Source: Oopsacas minuta
Taxonomy: Eukaryota; Porifera; Hexactinellida; Lyssacinosida; Leucopsacidae
NCBI GenBank assembly: GCA_024704765.1
Contig: JAKMXF010000328.1
Coordinates: forward strand, 62,001 to 126,000
DNA length: 64,000 bases
Direction of reading: 5' to 3'
Shown here in pieces: positions 1 through 10,369 of this stretch. Each line of letters starts with the position of its first letter. The stretch's first letter is position 1. The translations under genes and the position numbers were made by a program. The notes under the pieces were generated by a model. The model saw only the letters and a list, made by a program, of their open reading frames with translations. It did no database searches and was not told the origin of the DNA.

Positions 1-1229
1 TAAAATTTCTCGGTAATATATTTGAAACAATTTCCTTCTTTATCTAATGCCCTTACAAACTGTTTCATCAATCCTAATTTTATATGAAGTGGTGGAAGCA
101 AAATCTTGAGAGGATCCACTAGAGGCTCGTGAATAATGGTCTTATCTCCAACATTAAGATTGGTTCTAGCTGGCCAGCTCTGTCTAGAATAGTGTTCGCT
201 CTTTGCACGACTGTCCCATAAGCATAAAAAACAAGGGTATTTTGTATATCCTGATTGCTGTCCCAAAAGAATGCATATGATCTTTAAGTCACCACAGATT
301 ACCCAATTGTGCTGGTGATAATTAATTTTATGAAGCACAATTTTCATGTTATCATATCGTTCCTTTAAACTTACTGAATGTCCAATTGGTATGGAACTAA
401 ATTTGTTGCCATTATGAAGTAGAACACATTTCAAACTTTGTTTTGAACTATCAATAAAGAGTCTCCAATCATTAGGTACATACGGACATCCAAGAGCATT
501 AACTAGCGGTGAAACATCATGACAAAACACAAATCCGTCTTCCATTATGAAATATTTCAAAAATTCGATCTCTCTGTTCCTATATGAGTAAAATTTTGTT
601 TCTGGGAGAAGCAAGTTTTTTTCTTTTAGCCTAGAACCTAACAACTCCGCAGATTCTTTAGGTAAATCTAAATCACGTACCAAATCATTTAATTCAGACT
701 GATTAAATAACTGTGGAGAATTAGAACGAGATAATACACACGGAATAAAATCCTCATCTTCTCTAATTAATGAATCTCTAGTTTCACAATCATCAATTTC
801 CGAGATAACATCCAAATTAGTAAATTTTGGAACAGGTACATCAATAGAATGGGGAACGGGTCGTATTGCTGAATGTAAATTTGGATACTTGATCAATGAC
901 TTGGTTTTAGCATTGAATCCGGAAATATTCGCCATACAAAAGTAACAATCGCTAATGTGATTTTGTGGCTCTCTCCATATCATTGGAATTCCAAAACTTA
1001 AACTCTTTCTGATTCCTTTTGTCCATTGTCTCAAATTTTCTACACAAGATCGGCACACTGTATGTGGAGCCCATGTTTTGTCTTGATCACCTAATCTCAT
1101 TCCAAAATATTCTAAATATGCTTTTTTAACAAATCCTGTTATTGCCATAGTTTGTTTAGAAGTCATAAAACTCCCACAAATATAACAAAAGACGTCTGGA
1201 TCATTACTGCACCTTCTCCGATAAGCCAT
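1..1229 (-). CDS. CxxC-type putative transposase, 5' portion (partial)
   Basis: The reading frame opens at the ATG at 1229 and stays open to the window edge (409 codons). The N-terminus has a CYIC motif, then a VCRSC motif and a DCYFC motif, which look like zinc-binding CxxC pairs. Later come an FIDSSK block and an ICGDLK block, which could be the first and second acidic residues of an RNase-H-like DDE/D core; that assignment is inference. Unlike copy 2, this copy keeps the frame across the VKKAYLEYFGMRLGDQDK junction, so it is the better reference for the N-terminus. From memory the family is common as uncharacterised repeat-associated proteins in arthropods. I cannot assign it to a named superfamily. 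The C-terminal part is outside the window. Confidence 0.7.
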   Translation of the reverse strand, partial: MAYRRRCSNDPDVFCYICGSFMTSKQTMAITGFVKKAYLEYFGMRLGDQDKTWAPHTVCRSCVENLRQWTKGIRKSLSFGIPMIWREPQNHISDCYFCMANISGFNAKTKSLIKYPNLHSAIRPVPHSIDVPVPKFTNLDVISEIDDCETRDSLIREDEDFIPCVLSRSNSPQLFNQSELNDLVRDLDLPKESAELLGSRLKEKNLLLPETKFYSYRNREIEFLKYFIMEDGFVFCHDVSPLVNALGCPYVPNDWRLFIDSSKQSLKCVLLHNGNKFSSIPIGHSVSLKERYDNMKIVLHKINYHQHNWVICGDLKIICILLGQQSGYTKYPCFLCLWDSRAKSEHYSRQSWPARTNLNVGDKTIIHEPLVDPLKILLPPLHIKLGLMKQFVRALDKEGNCFKYITEKF

Positions 1230-1577
1230 ATGATAATAAAATATCAAAATAGTAGACTATAGTACAATAAAGCTGTATATAACAAAAATAAAAATAAAAA
1301 AATTATGTAGAAAAGAATGGAGTTAAAGGGACTAATTAGAAAATGCAATAAAGCACGCATCTGTTTATTTCAAAAGACAAAAATTCACACATGTATCAAA
1401 TATAATCATTTATTCTAGGGAAGTGTTCTTAAAAAAATCGACTTACATTAAAATGACATTTGAGTAAAAACGAGACGTGATAGGGGAATTCTGATGACAG
1501 ATTGAGAATCAGCATACTCAAGTTAACTAAAAACAACCCATGGATAATAATCAGCAAATTTGACGCAGGGCAGTGTT
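1..1577 (-). mobile_element. CxxC-family DNA transposon, copy 1 (cut by window edge)
   Basis: The gene-proximal terminus ends at about 1577, where the reverse complement starts TAACACTGCCCTGCG. The same terminus opens copy 2 at 13030, and the two copies match almost base for base over the shared 1.55 kb apart from scattered substitutions, which implies recent transposition. The other end lies outside the window. The element sits at the outer edge of an inverted-repeat element that resumes at 1578. I could not define a target-site duplication because only one end is visible. Confidence 0.8.
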
Positions 1578-1715
1578 ATCAAACAAAATATGCTGAAAAA
1601 TTATTAGAAATGTGCCAAATATGCATCTATCAAAAATATTTGGTAAAAACAGCAATCCTTTGATGCATTGTAAGACGTTAAATATTGCATCTTTCGTTAC
1701 AAATTGGAAGTGAAG
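1578..1715 (+). repeat. Outer part of left arm of foldback element 1
   Basis: Read on the + strand, this stretch matches the reverse complement of 8325-8435, including a shared block around TTTGATGCATTGTA (about 1653-1668), with substitutions and indels. It is the outermost recognisable piece of the left arm of a long inverted repeat; its outer end has been replaced by the CxxC transposon copy 1. Confidence 0.5.
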
Positions 1716-2480
1716 CGATCCTCAGTTGACTAAATCATCAAAAGTTGGACATGAATTATGAAAAATTAAAAGAATTACTTTTAGAATACCTATGTCACTA
1801 AAATATTTGCGTATATATAGTATCCACATGAGTAATTCAAAGAGTAGTTTTCAATAGAACCACTATTATTCAGATCAGTGGTTATAACTCGTATTTACGT
1901 AAAATTCAAAAGATATTGTGGGAAAATACGGGAAAAAATAAAAGAAGTGGGAAAATACGGGAAAAAATAAAAGAAGTGGAAAAAACTCATTCTAAACAAC
2001 AAGGATTATGAATAATTCATTAATTCAAAAATTAGCTAAAGTAGAAAAGATACACATATGTTTATATAAAAGAACAATATCCCCCAAGCATATCATGGAA
2101 TCTTTACCATATATGTGTGTATTTGAGATTAAGTAACCTACTTAAATTTGTAAGAATTATCTTATCAAAATGCGTTAACAGGGTAACTATAATAGTAAAA
2201 CGCAATTAATCTATAGTAGCGCGGTTCCCGTGCTAAGTCATTTCCGATAGTTTGGGTCGTTATGCGACCGGTAATATACTCGGCACTACGTGCCTCGAAG
2301 AAAATATTTTGCAGAAATTATGATTGTAGATTTGCCTAGCAAACGAAGTGCGCTAGTATTTTACTGATTGGCTACACTGGTTTGAGATAATCTCCACCAT
2401 TTAAATTGGATATCAATAAAAGGTGTCATCTAAGCTATGCCCTCTAATATAATTCAAGAATGAGTCAAGCTTCCAATTAT
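1716..2480. other. Unexplained insertion in left foldback arm
   Basis: The right arm has no counterpart for this stretch, so it is probably an insertion. It carries a direct duplication of a 29-bp A-rich unit at 1918-1975. A segment at about 2199-2330, with ACGCAATTAATCTATA and then a 'TACTCGGCAC-TACGTGCCTC' type block, resembles 47115-47275, so part of it is a dispersed repeat. I found no coding sequence and no clear termini. Confidence 0.4.
1918..1975 (+). repeat. Tandem duplication, 29 bp x 2
   Basis: Two identical adjacent 29-bp units, each starting GTGGGAAAATACGGG and continuing with an A-rich tail. A partial third unit follows (GTGGAAAAAAC). Confidence 0.85.
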
Positions 2481-3375
2481 ATTTTAACAATTTGGATAAA
2501 AATATGTATAGTATGCCGGATCGAGAAAGGTATAAATCGTCAGTTTAACTTCTCCTTAAGGGAAAAGTTGCCCTTACTCCTTGCTAGGAAAATGCGAAAC
2601 ATATATTTGAAAATATTTCGAGTTGACCTTTGCGGTTATATATTTTTGTTGTGGCACTTTCGCAAAATTGAACTTAAATTGTCCGAATTTTCTAATTCCT
2701 TTGAGTTTACCCCTTTAGATATATTACTTGTAAATAGTAAGTCGCATATTTGCTATCGAATGGTGTATCAGGCTAATTTCTATGTCCAAGGATACTCAAG
2801 TTATCAAGATACTTTTTGCATATTCTCATACCCTAATAATATTACCCACCCCCCTTTTGTTCCGAAGATTTGAGAATGCATAATTCTTACAAAAAATAGC
2901 TATATACTCACCAAACTTAGTATAATTCTGTATCTATATCCAAATTCATTAATAGATTACAACAAAGAAATTTACCAACTTTCCTTAGCTCTTGCTCTTA
3001 ACTTAGTTACCATTTATCTAGCATGGAATTTATGGTCAATTATTGTATCTAAATATATACTCGATCAATTGATTCATATTATAGAGTGATTATATCCCTA
3101 CAATTTATGTATTTTTTAATATGGCAGAATACACGCTAAGTATTGTAGTATTTCATCCTGTTTTTGGTTATCCTGGACCCATTCCTGAAAATCTACTCCC
3201 AACAAAACTAAATCTATACAATCATTATAGTATGCTTGGAAATGAAGATTCTAATTCAACTAGAGACGATATAACCAATGAATTAACTGAAGTATTACTC
3301 GTATCTATAATTTGTCTTCCATACCCATAAAATCAGAGCTCAAAATTTACAGTACATCATTTTTGATATGATCGA
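2481..3375 (+). repeat. Left arm of foldback element 1
   Basis: The arm pairs with the reverse complement of 3520-3740 (inner part) and 6971-7618 (outer part). The right arm was split by insertion of the RAG1-like element at 3741-6970. Inner and middle parts are almost identical between arms. The outermost 100 bp or so, around the shared GGATCGAGAAA, is clearly more diverged. The loop between arms is 3376-3519. Short open frames in the arm are mirrored exactly in the other arm and look incidental, except for the possible peptide annotated at 3145-3360. Confidence 0.75.
3145..3360 (+). pseudogene. Possible coding fragment in left arm (PENLLPTKLNLYNHY type)
   Basis: An open frame reads HPVFGYPGPIPENLL, then PTKLNLYNHYSML, then an acidic Asn/Ser-rich stretch, NELTEVLL and finally a frameshifted continuation. 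The mirror copy at 3520-3745 on the - strand keeps the frame further, through IYNLSSIPTKSELKI. The composition looks like real protein rather than random translation. It is vaguely reminiscent of N-terminal segments of repeat-associated proteins. I do not recognise a domain. A one-base difference (CTCGTATC here, CTGCGTATC in the mirror copy) breaks this copy at its end. Confidence 0.3.
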
Positions 3376-3519
3376 GAGAGTAAAACATTTTGCTTCTTGA
3401 ATTAGGCATTTGTAACTTGAGACGTTGAACAAGACATTGAACTCGGAACTTATAGGGTGGATACAGTCAGGTCGTTGCTTGTTTTGGATACTTTTCTATA
3501 GTATTTGCTCTCCCAATAA

Positions 3520-3740
3520 TATCAGAAATGATGTACTGTAAATTTTGAGCTCTGATTTTGTGGGTATGGAAGACAAATTATAGATACGCAGTAATACTTC
3601 AGTTAATTCATTGGTTATATCGTCTCTAGTTGAATTAGAATCTTCATTTCCAAGCATACTATAATGATTGTATAGATTTAGTTTTGTTGGGAGTAGATTT
3701 TCAGGAATGGGTCCAGGATAACCAAAAACAGGATGAAATA
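3520..3740 (-). repeat. Right arm of foldback element 1, inner part
   Basis: Reverse complement of 3145-3375 with very few differences. It stops exactly at the AAATA that precedes CACAGTG at 3741. The arm continues after the second AAATA at 6971. The peptide mirrored from 3145-3360 is open here from about 3762 down to 3496 on the - strand. Confidence 0.8.
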
Positions 3741-3776
3741 CACAGTGTGCCAAAATTGCCATAATGGCGTATTAGG
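3741..3776 (+). repeat. Left terminal repeat of copy A (36 bp form)
   Basis: CACAGTGTGCC (3741-3751), a 12-bp spacer (3752-3763), then ATGGCGTATTAGG (3764-3776). The heptamer CACAGTG equals the RSS consensus heptamer. This is the end next to the 3' end of the transposase gene. Confidence 0.9.
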
Positions 3777-4130
3777 GTAACCATTACAACTAGACATGTT
3801 TTATATGGTCTATATAGTAACTCGACACCGTAAATTTCAAAAATTTCATTTAAATTTTCCGTAGTATTACCACTATTGGGAATATGACGTCATTTCGGTG
3901 ATTTCATTATTTGTAACATTCATGGTTCAATAATATTATTTGTAATTTCTATTATTGAATTAATGGTATAAAGTCAAGCTTCCTATTAGAAAGATTATAG
4001 CATATATAATAAGCTATTATATAATAATGAACCAGGGGTGTAGTTTTTCCCTTTACTACATATTGAGGGGATTATACCTTGTGGAAAAACTGTTACTAAA
4101 TATATAAACTCAATCTCTAATATTCTTTAA

Positions 4131-6298
4131 TTAATTATTATTCTCCAACACTATGCTATTATATAAGATATCTTGGGGGCTATTTGGGTCATTTGCACTA
4201 GAATTCCTCGTTTTGGTGGATGTAAAACGATTCTGCACTAATAGGGGATCACTACAACACAGAAGGCGAACTAGAATATCTCGTACATTGTCAGAGAATG
4301 ATGTTTTTCTGGCAAGATTTTCCCGATACCGCCTCACGAACTTATTACAAGCTTCTAAACATTCTTCTGATAGATTCTGTAATCCCCTGCCATTATTATA
4401 TTCTCCAATAATCTTGAAAGAATGGGAAAGTAGCTTGTGTAAAGAGGGGGGGTGACGTTCGCCCATGGAAACTGAACTAAGATGTATTCATACGTTTCTT
4501 TACACAATTCTTCCATTTTGCTACAATTAATTAAGTTACCGCTGTTCACAAGTCGTAACACCACAGATAGATTAGTCTGGATCTTCTCTAATAAGAGTTT
4601 ATCAGATGGATTAATCGAGGAAGTCGCCCATTTTTAAAAGTCTCGCTTATCCAAAAAGCAATCACGTACGATGTCCCCAGTAGTTGATGTAGCGCCCTGA
4701 CTTGAAGGAATATCCACACTGAAACTACACTTCTCTAGAAGAATTGCTCGAATCCGCCTCATAGATGCATTTACTTTGTCATTAGATGGTGACCATACCT
4801 TGTGACCCGCATCAAGATGGTATATTAATAACATATACCACCGGAATACACATAGGTAGGCATGGAAAGGGGATGCAGCAATTATATTGATGTCAGATGT
4901 GGGTTTGTGAGTTATGCCCAAGCGTTGTTTGGATGGGAGTTTGAGGAAGTGATCCTCATTAACATCATCAAAGAGTTGCCAGGCATCGCTAATTAACCTG
5001 TTTATGGGGAATCCAGAACGAACCCAGTCAATGCTTTTGATTTCTTCGTCAGATGCAGTACATAGATGACGAGAAGCTCCTCCAGCACCATCTAACAGTC
5101 CAGCCATTTTTGGTGTCAAAGAGAGAACGGACAATATCAACTTGTACATGTCCTCCTGTTAGGAATAATCCGTTCACCAATATTCGGTCGGTTTGGGGAT
5201 TGACAATTTTATCCATGATAAAATGAACATTATTATAATCCTCTTTCAATGCCATCAACGCAACCGGTCTGAAACAAAAGGGGGAGTTAGGAGAATGGTT
5301 GTAGAAGACATCGTTTCCAAGTGTATCTGCTATTGATAATATTTTGAATCCAAATAAGATGAAACATTTAGTACTAAAGACAGGGTTATTATTTTGTTGG
5401 TTATAGGTGCGATGAGACCCGGAACCATCTAATCCATCTGATATCTTAACTGTGAGTGGATATTGTGAAATAGAAATTGGCACTAAGGTTGAAATCAAGC
5501 GTTCGACTGTAAGCTTTAGTATCGAATGATAGGAGATACAAGTTCCAATTGAGAAACCTTCAGGATCATGGACTATCTCAATCTCATCAATCAAAGTTAT
5601 TTCTCTACGATATCTGGAGACAAGCTCATAGGATGGTAATTTTACTTGACATTTGAGGACTTTTTTTTAATTTTTATATTTGCTCGCTCCAATCTCTAAA
5701 CAGTCCAACAGAAAGGCAGATTTATCGATTGGCGCTTTGTGCAAGATTCCATTAAAAGAACCCTTGTTGATGATCTCCTTACACACTTGTGAAGTATCTC
5801 GATCGTAAGAATTGTTAGATATTAATCCTAAAGCCAGAGCAGCTAGTTGTTTAGGCTCGACATTTTCTCTTTCAGCTAAGAAATGAATATGGTCTAAAAG
5901 AATGCTCAGTCTAGAAGGGAAGTTTGAAGATTGCAATCAAGTAAATGCTTTCTGGAATCATGGACAATTTCTTCAGAGAAATTTCGACTTTCAGAAATAG
6001 AAACTTTACGAAAAGGTTCTAATCCAGGATCGAGTGAAATTCTCTTCTTTCTCGGAATGGAAATAGATAGAGGTGCAGTATATGAATGGAAGGTCAAATT
6101 CTCCCAGGTCTCAAGATCACTCTTCTTCCGGTAATACTCTCTGGATGATTTAAGGGACTTGAACTTATATAGAATAGTATCATGTTCTTCCTGTGAAATA
6201 TTATTATCATCAATAAGATACTGCGTAGTGGCTTTAGGGCTTTTCCCCATTGAAATATAGCTAACATATGCTTCTTTGTTGATTACAACAGAGGCCAT
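4131..6298 (-). pseudogene. RAG1-core-like transposase pseudogene, copy A
   Basis: The probable start is the ATG at 6298 (MASVVINKEAY), aligning with MNNEDAYTF of copy B. Reading from 6298 down to 4131 needs several frame changes (near 5940, 5600-5670, 5110, 4630 and 4450), so this copy is dead. Recognisable blocks in order are an EEHDTILYKFKSL region, the KISDGLDGSGSHRTYNQ block with the putative first catalytic Asp, NHSPNSPFCFRPVAL, GAGGASRHLC, SDINIIAASPFHAYL, HKLLSH and NLSEECLEACNKFVRRYR with the putative catalytic Glu. The first Cys of the zinc CxxC seen in copy B is replaced here (SRHLC). Compared with copy B the protein is clearly diverged, so the two are separate lineages of one family. 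Confidence 0.85.
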
Positions 6299-6472
6299 TA
6301 CTTCACTAGGAGCTATTATTAGACAGAAAAAGATCAAAATTATTTCGTGCATCATCTAAATTTGCATGAGGGCAAGAATATATAGAATTTACTTGAATTT
6401 CAAAAAAATCCTAAAAATACACTTTTCCGATTTTTTGTCTGGTCCAAGCATTGATGTACTCAAAAATATATT

Positions 6473-6491
6473 CGTGCACCCCGGTGCACGT
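6473..6491. repeat. Short perfect palindrome upstream of copy A gene
   Basis: CGTGCACC and GGTGCACG pair around a 2-bp CC centre. It lies between the transposase start and the 5' terminal repeat, where a promoter or protein-binding site would be. No function can be assigned. Confidence 0.5.
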
Positions 6492-6943
6492 CTGAAAATT
6501 GGTGTATAATTTCAAAAAAGTAAGCACTATAAGCGATTAACAATAAATTATCGTCCTCTTTTGTCACCTGATAGATGCAGCACTCCAAACACTATATTAA
6601 AACTAAAATATTTCACTCCAGGCCTTTAAAACTAGACAGCCAACAAAATTTTTTGGAAACAATGATACTTGTAATAATTGCATAAACTGATCTAATATAA
6701 GAAATACGTCAAATTGATGATTAACTACAAACGTTATACAGTATATATTTGGAAGAAAATCGTTGCTAAGGTAGTTAGGTATTTACTCTTGAGGTTAGCT
6801 ATTCAAAATAATCTAAAATATGCTTACTTTAGCTCGCTGTAATCGAAATTCCTATGGGTCATACATACAGTCGTCAATATTTTCCTACTAATTCGACGAT
6901 GGAGATTCATAAAAACGTAGTTAAATTCGTAATTGAAATTTTG

Positions 6944-6970
6944 CCTAATACGCCATATCGGCACACTGTG
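6944..6970 (-). repeat. Right terminal repeat of copy A (27 bp form)
   Basis: Read on the - strand: CACAGTGTGCC, a 3-bp spacer (GAT), then ATGGCGTATTAGG. It is the same outer block and inner box as the left end but 9 bp closer together. It is followed outward by the target duplication AAATA. Confidence 0.9.
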
Positions 6971-7618
6971 AAATACTACAATACTTAGCGTGTATTCTGC
7001 CATATTAAAAAATACATAAATTGTAGGGATATAATCACTCTATAATATGAATCAATTGATCGAGTATATATTTAGATACAATAATTGACCATAAATTCCA
7101 TGCTAGATAAATGGTAACTAAGTTAAGAGCAAGAGCTAAGGAAAGTTGGTAAATTTCTTTGTTGTAATCTATTAATGAATTTGGATATAGATACAGAATT
7201 ATACTAAGTTTGGTGAGTATATAGCTATTTTTTGTAAGAATTATGCATTCTCAAATCTTCGGAACAAAAGGGGGGTGGGTAATATTATTAGGGTATGAGA
7301 ATATGCAAAAAGTATCTTGATAACTTGAGTATCCTTGGACATAGAAATTAGCCTGATACACCATTCGATAGCAAATATGCGACTTACTATTTACAAGTAA
7401 TATATCTAAAGGGGTAAACTCAAAGGAATTAGAAAATTCGGACAATTTAAGTTCAATTTTGCGAAAGTGCCACAACAAAAATATATAACCGCAAAGGTCA
7501 ACTCGAAATATTTTCAAATATATGTTTCGCATTTCCTAGCAAAGAGTAAAGGCAACTTTCCCTCAAATAGAAGTTTAACAAACGATGTGTACTTTTCTCG
7601 ATCCGACCTAATGTATAG
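6971..7618 (-). repeat. Right arm of foldback element 1, middle part
   Basis: Reverse complement of about 2481-3160. A 93-codon frame (7251-7532, - strand) is identical to one in the left arm; I regard it as a passenger of the repeat, not a gene. The arm is interrupted at 7619-7626 by the target site of the hAT element. Confidence 0.75.
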
Positions 7619-7626
7619 ATCATTTC

Positions 7627-8303
7627 CAGGGGCGTCGCAGGGTGTTAATTCATGGGGGGGTAGAATTATGATAATGCTTGAGTAATAACACTCTAATTAG
7701 TGGTCTAGATAGCCTAAATTAGAGCTTTGTCAATCTCACAAACTTCCTTTCACGGTACTCAGCATTAATGAACGTTCTTGTCATCTTCATGCTGTCTATC
7801 TCAGCAGATATCTCTTTTTCGATTGCCAGTATCGATAGTTATGTCAATCTTGATTGAGTCATAGTGGATTTAAGCCATGTTTTAAGTTGGCGAAGTACGC
7901 TAAAGCTTCGTTCTGCACTGGCTCCGTAGACTCCCACCACCAGCAAAACGGTTACTAACCGTGTAACATCAGGCTGGATGTGTGAGATTTCTGTTGAATA
8001 TACTTCACAACTGGCAACAACATTATAATATAAAAATAACTATAAACAAACTATGAAGGGGGAGATACTATCCTCAAGGGGATCACACCCCCATCGTAGT
8101 TGGGTTATAATTATTTTCAAACAAGTATCGAGAATGCCGAACCGGGGTACACGATTGTACAGTATAACCCTCCTAAATTGGCAGAATGTTCTAATAAACT
8201 CGAAAATAATTTAATACTCACTCACAATCATAGGGGGATTATTCCCCTCTGTCTAAATCATGGGGGGATGAGAACCCCATTCCCACCACTAGCAACGCCC
8301 CTG
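7627..8303 (-). mobile_element. hAT derivative with 8-bp TSD (ZMYM1-like remnant)
   Basis: 677-bp element with ends CAGGGGCG and CGCCCCTG and a perfect 8-bp duplication ATCATTTC at 7619-7626 and 8304-8311, the hAT signature. Internally it keeps only the C-terminal coding part of a transposase plus G-rich subterminal DNA, so it is an internally deleted, non-autonomous copy. Confidence 0.92.
7732..7984 (-). pseudogene. hAT transposase C-terminal dimerisation domain
   Basis: The - strand encodes the classic hAT C-terminal block ASAERSFSVLRQLKTWLKST, followed by MTQSRLT and an acidic/basic tail ending near FINAEYRERKF. One in-frame stop follows MTQSRLT. The sequence type is that of ZMYM1-like (TTF-domain) hAT proteins, the same lineage as the longer relic at 15667-17221, whose C-terminal part is missing. 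No catalytic core is present here. Confidence 0.85.
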
Positions 8304-8435
8304 ATCATTTCATACATTGACCTTGAGATGATGCAATTTAACGTTCTACAATGCATCAAAGGATGGCATTTCCCAAATAAAATAATAAAAGTTTACAAGA
8401 CATATATTTTGGCAGATTTCTGAAGTATTGTAGCA
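8304..8435 (-). repeat. Outer part of right arm of foldback element 1
   Basis: Begins with the second copy of the hAT target duplication. The reverse complement resembles 1578-1715 with substitutions and indels. Beyond about 8435 I see no further pairing. Confidence 0.5.
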
Positions 8436-8559
8436 TATTATTCAAAGCATCCAAAAAGTTCCCATCGTTGTCAAATATCTTGACACTACAGCTACTTACT
8501 AATCAAAATTTCGAATTATAATGTTCGAAATACTCGCCCTATATCTATGCATAGTTGTA

Positions 8560-9560
8560 GCCTTCAACCCACTTCGAAAATGCTTTATATACTCGTCTCA
8601 GTCCACTGAATTGAGATAGTGGTAAACCCCGTTTCCTAGCTCTTGTCGGGTATGAAATAGCCGTCCGCCGAGATGTTTTTGCAGCTCAGGAAATAACCAG
8701 AAATAACAAGGTGTGAATCTGAGGAATAAGGAGGATGTTCCAACGTTTCTAATTCGATATCTTCAATGATTACCCTAACGTATGTTGAAACATGAGGTCT
8801 GGAATTATCATGGAGAAATTTGATTCCTCGAGTTTCTGTAGGCGAACGTCGTGTTCTATAGACTTACTCGAATTCTCTCAGGCATTAATCTTCGGAAAAT
8901 GCTCCATTGAATCGTTCTCCTTTAGGCATAGGGCATTTGAACGACTGGTCCATACGCATCAAAAAATATGCTGTAGAGAACCCTATCGTCTCCGAAGTCT
9001 GGACGTGCCTTTTGGGGGGGAAAAAACTTTTGAAGCCACGATTTGCTTTTTTCCTTACGTAGAGCTTCAGAAATTTTAATCCAAGTTTCGTTAACATTAA
9101 AAATTTCATATAATCTTCAAGAATCACACTCTTTATATTATTTAAGCAATTTTTCTAGTTTTGCCCCTTTTTGAGGTTTTTGTATCCATCGCGCTGAAAT
9201 CTTTCGATCCTCGAGAAACTGTGTAGAATTGTATGAACACTTTCTGATGAGATGTCCAAGATTAGGGCAATCTCTTCAAGCTCAAATGGGGGTCAATATC
9301 CAATAGTTCCAGAAATTGAGAGGCAATTTCATGGGATGGTAGCGGAAATTGGTCTTCCTTTCGGAGGGTCATCTTCAATGCTACCCCTACCAGCCTTAAA
9401 TTTACGTGCCCATTCCTTTACAGTAGGATACGCTAGAGCTTCCCCATGCTAAACGGTGACGAGATCCTCATGTATCTGGTGTGGTTTGTTGCCGAGTACG
9501 GTGCGAATCTTTATGTAAGCTCGTTGTTAGGTCTTGCTTGGTATGTGTTTTAAAGCCATG
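8560..9560 (-). pseudogene. mariner transposase relic
   Basis: The - strand carries scattered mariner blocks. N-terminal: VKEWARKFKAGRGSIEDDP with PPKGRP (about 9340-9430). Middle: EEIALILDISSESVHTILH, a helix-turn-helix-like region (about 9220-9290). C-terminal: KFLHDNSRPHVSTYV (about 8785-8830), the second catalytic Asp region, then HPPYSSD where PDLAPSD would be expected. Several stops and frameshifts make it a pseudogene. I could not find convincing terminal repeats. The HDN..PH and HPPYS.D motifs point to the DD34D mariner type. Confidence 0.75.
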
Positions 9561-10369
9561 AAAAGTTGACTCTCGAAAATAGGCAAAATTGAAAGAAGGA
9601 TAGATTCAGATATATAATAGCTGGAGTGAATTGTTCAACAGAATTAATTAGGAAATCGAAAGGACTATAGGGTATAATATGCATTTCACATAACCGGGTA
9701 GATTTTGGCTGCTATAAACTAAGGATGCACACTTTTTGAATGCCCAAGTATGTTTGATAACTTGCTGTTCTACAAATATGCCATACATGTATTCGAGCCA
9801 AAACGCATAGATTTTGTAATATAACAGTCACCTTTTGTATATTACTCGGCCTGGCAATACATCCCTGGTCAATATTCCTGAACATGTGTCATGGCTTTAT
9901 GTTACCCAGGTTATGCTACATTGTATTTGATGATGTTTCCAAATAATTGTGTATGTAATAAACATCTTAGCTTGAGATCGCCTGAGGGCACAATTTGGCC
10001 GGGGCCGTTGCTCGGGCCCCGGTCGATACCTAGTTCCTCAAGTACAACCTAGATGTTGGATTTCGCTCATTCAAATTACTACAACCACCCCCTGACGTAG
10101 TTCTTCCTATCAATATGTCGAGGAAATTGATGATGATAGTAGATGGATTATAGAGATATGTATATATTTTAGATTTAGTATCTCGCATATGCATTTATTG
10201 TTCCAAACCTACGATGTTTTGCTTTTGAAATCACTCTTAGCATAAATTTCATTAAACACTGGCACTGGCCAAGGACAGGGTTCTCAACTTTTGTCGGGCT
10301 GAGGCCCCTATTGATCCCTAATCTCAGCCAACAATCATGCATAATGCCTCAAGCTCATATAAAGTATAA
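9561..10369. other. No gene seen
   Basis: I see no coding sequence. A GC-rich patch lies at 10000-10023. A possible single hAT-type end (CAGGGTTCTCAAC, from 10276) has no partner that I could find. Confidence 0.4.

Larger units (their letters stand above)
3741..6970 (-). mobile_element. RAG1/Transib-like DNA transposon, copy A
   Basis: Element of 3230 bp with a perfect 5-bp duplication AAATA at 3736-3740 and 6971-6975. Both ends start CACAGTGTGCC. Removing the element rejoins the right arm of the surrounding inverted repeat at AAATA, which proves the boundaries independently. Terminal repeats are 36 bp (left) and 27 bp (right), sharing an 11-bp outer block and a 13-bp inner box (ATGGCGTATTAGG) separated by 12 bp on the left and 3 bp on the right. 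The gene is on the - strand (4131-6298). The 354 bp downstream and about 645 bp upstream of it show no other gene and nothing like RAG2. CACWRTG ends and 5-bp duplications are the established hallmarks of Transib, the superfamily from which RAG1 derives. Confidence 0.9.

Noticed and set aside
2460-2873. 137-codon and 93-codon open frames mirrored at 2460-2873 and 7251-7532
   Set aside because: They are identical only because they lie in the arms of the inverted repeat. The composition is that of AT-rich non-coding DNA and no domain is recognisable.
3741-3800. RSS nonamer (ACAAAAACC-like) near the CACAGTG heptamers
   Set aside because: No A-rich nonamer occurs at the same distance at the ends of both elements. 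Only the heptamer and an element-specific inner box are conserved.
10000-10023. GC-rich palindromic patch as a transposon end or promoter
   Set aside because: No partner repeat or flanking duplication could be found.
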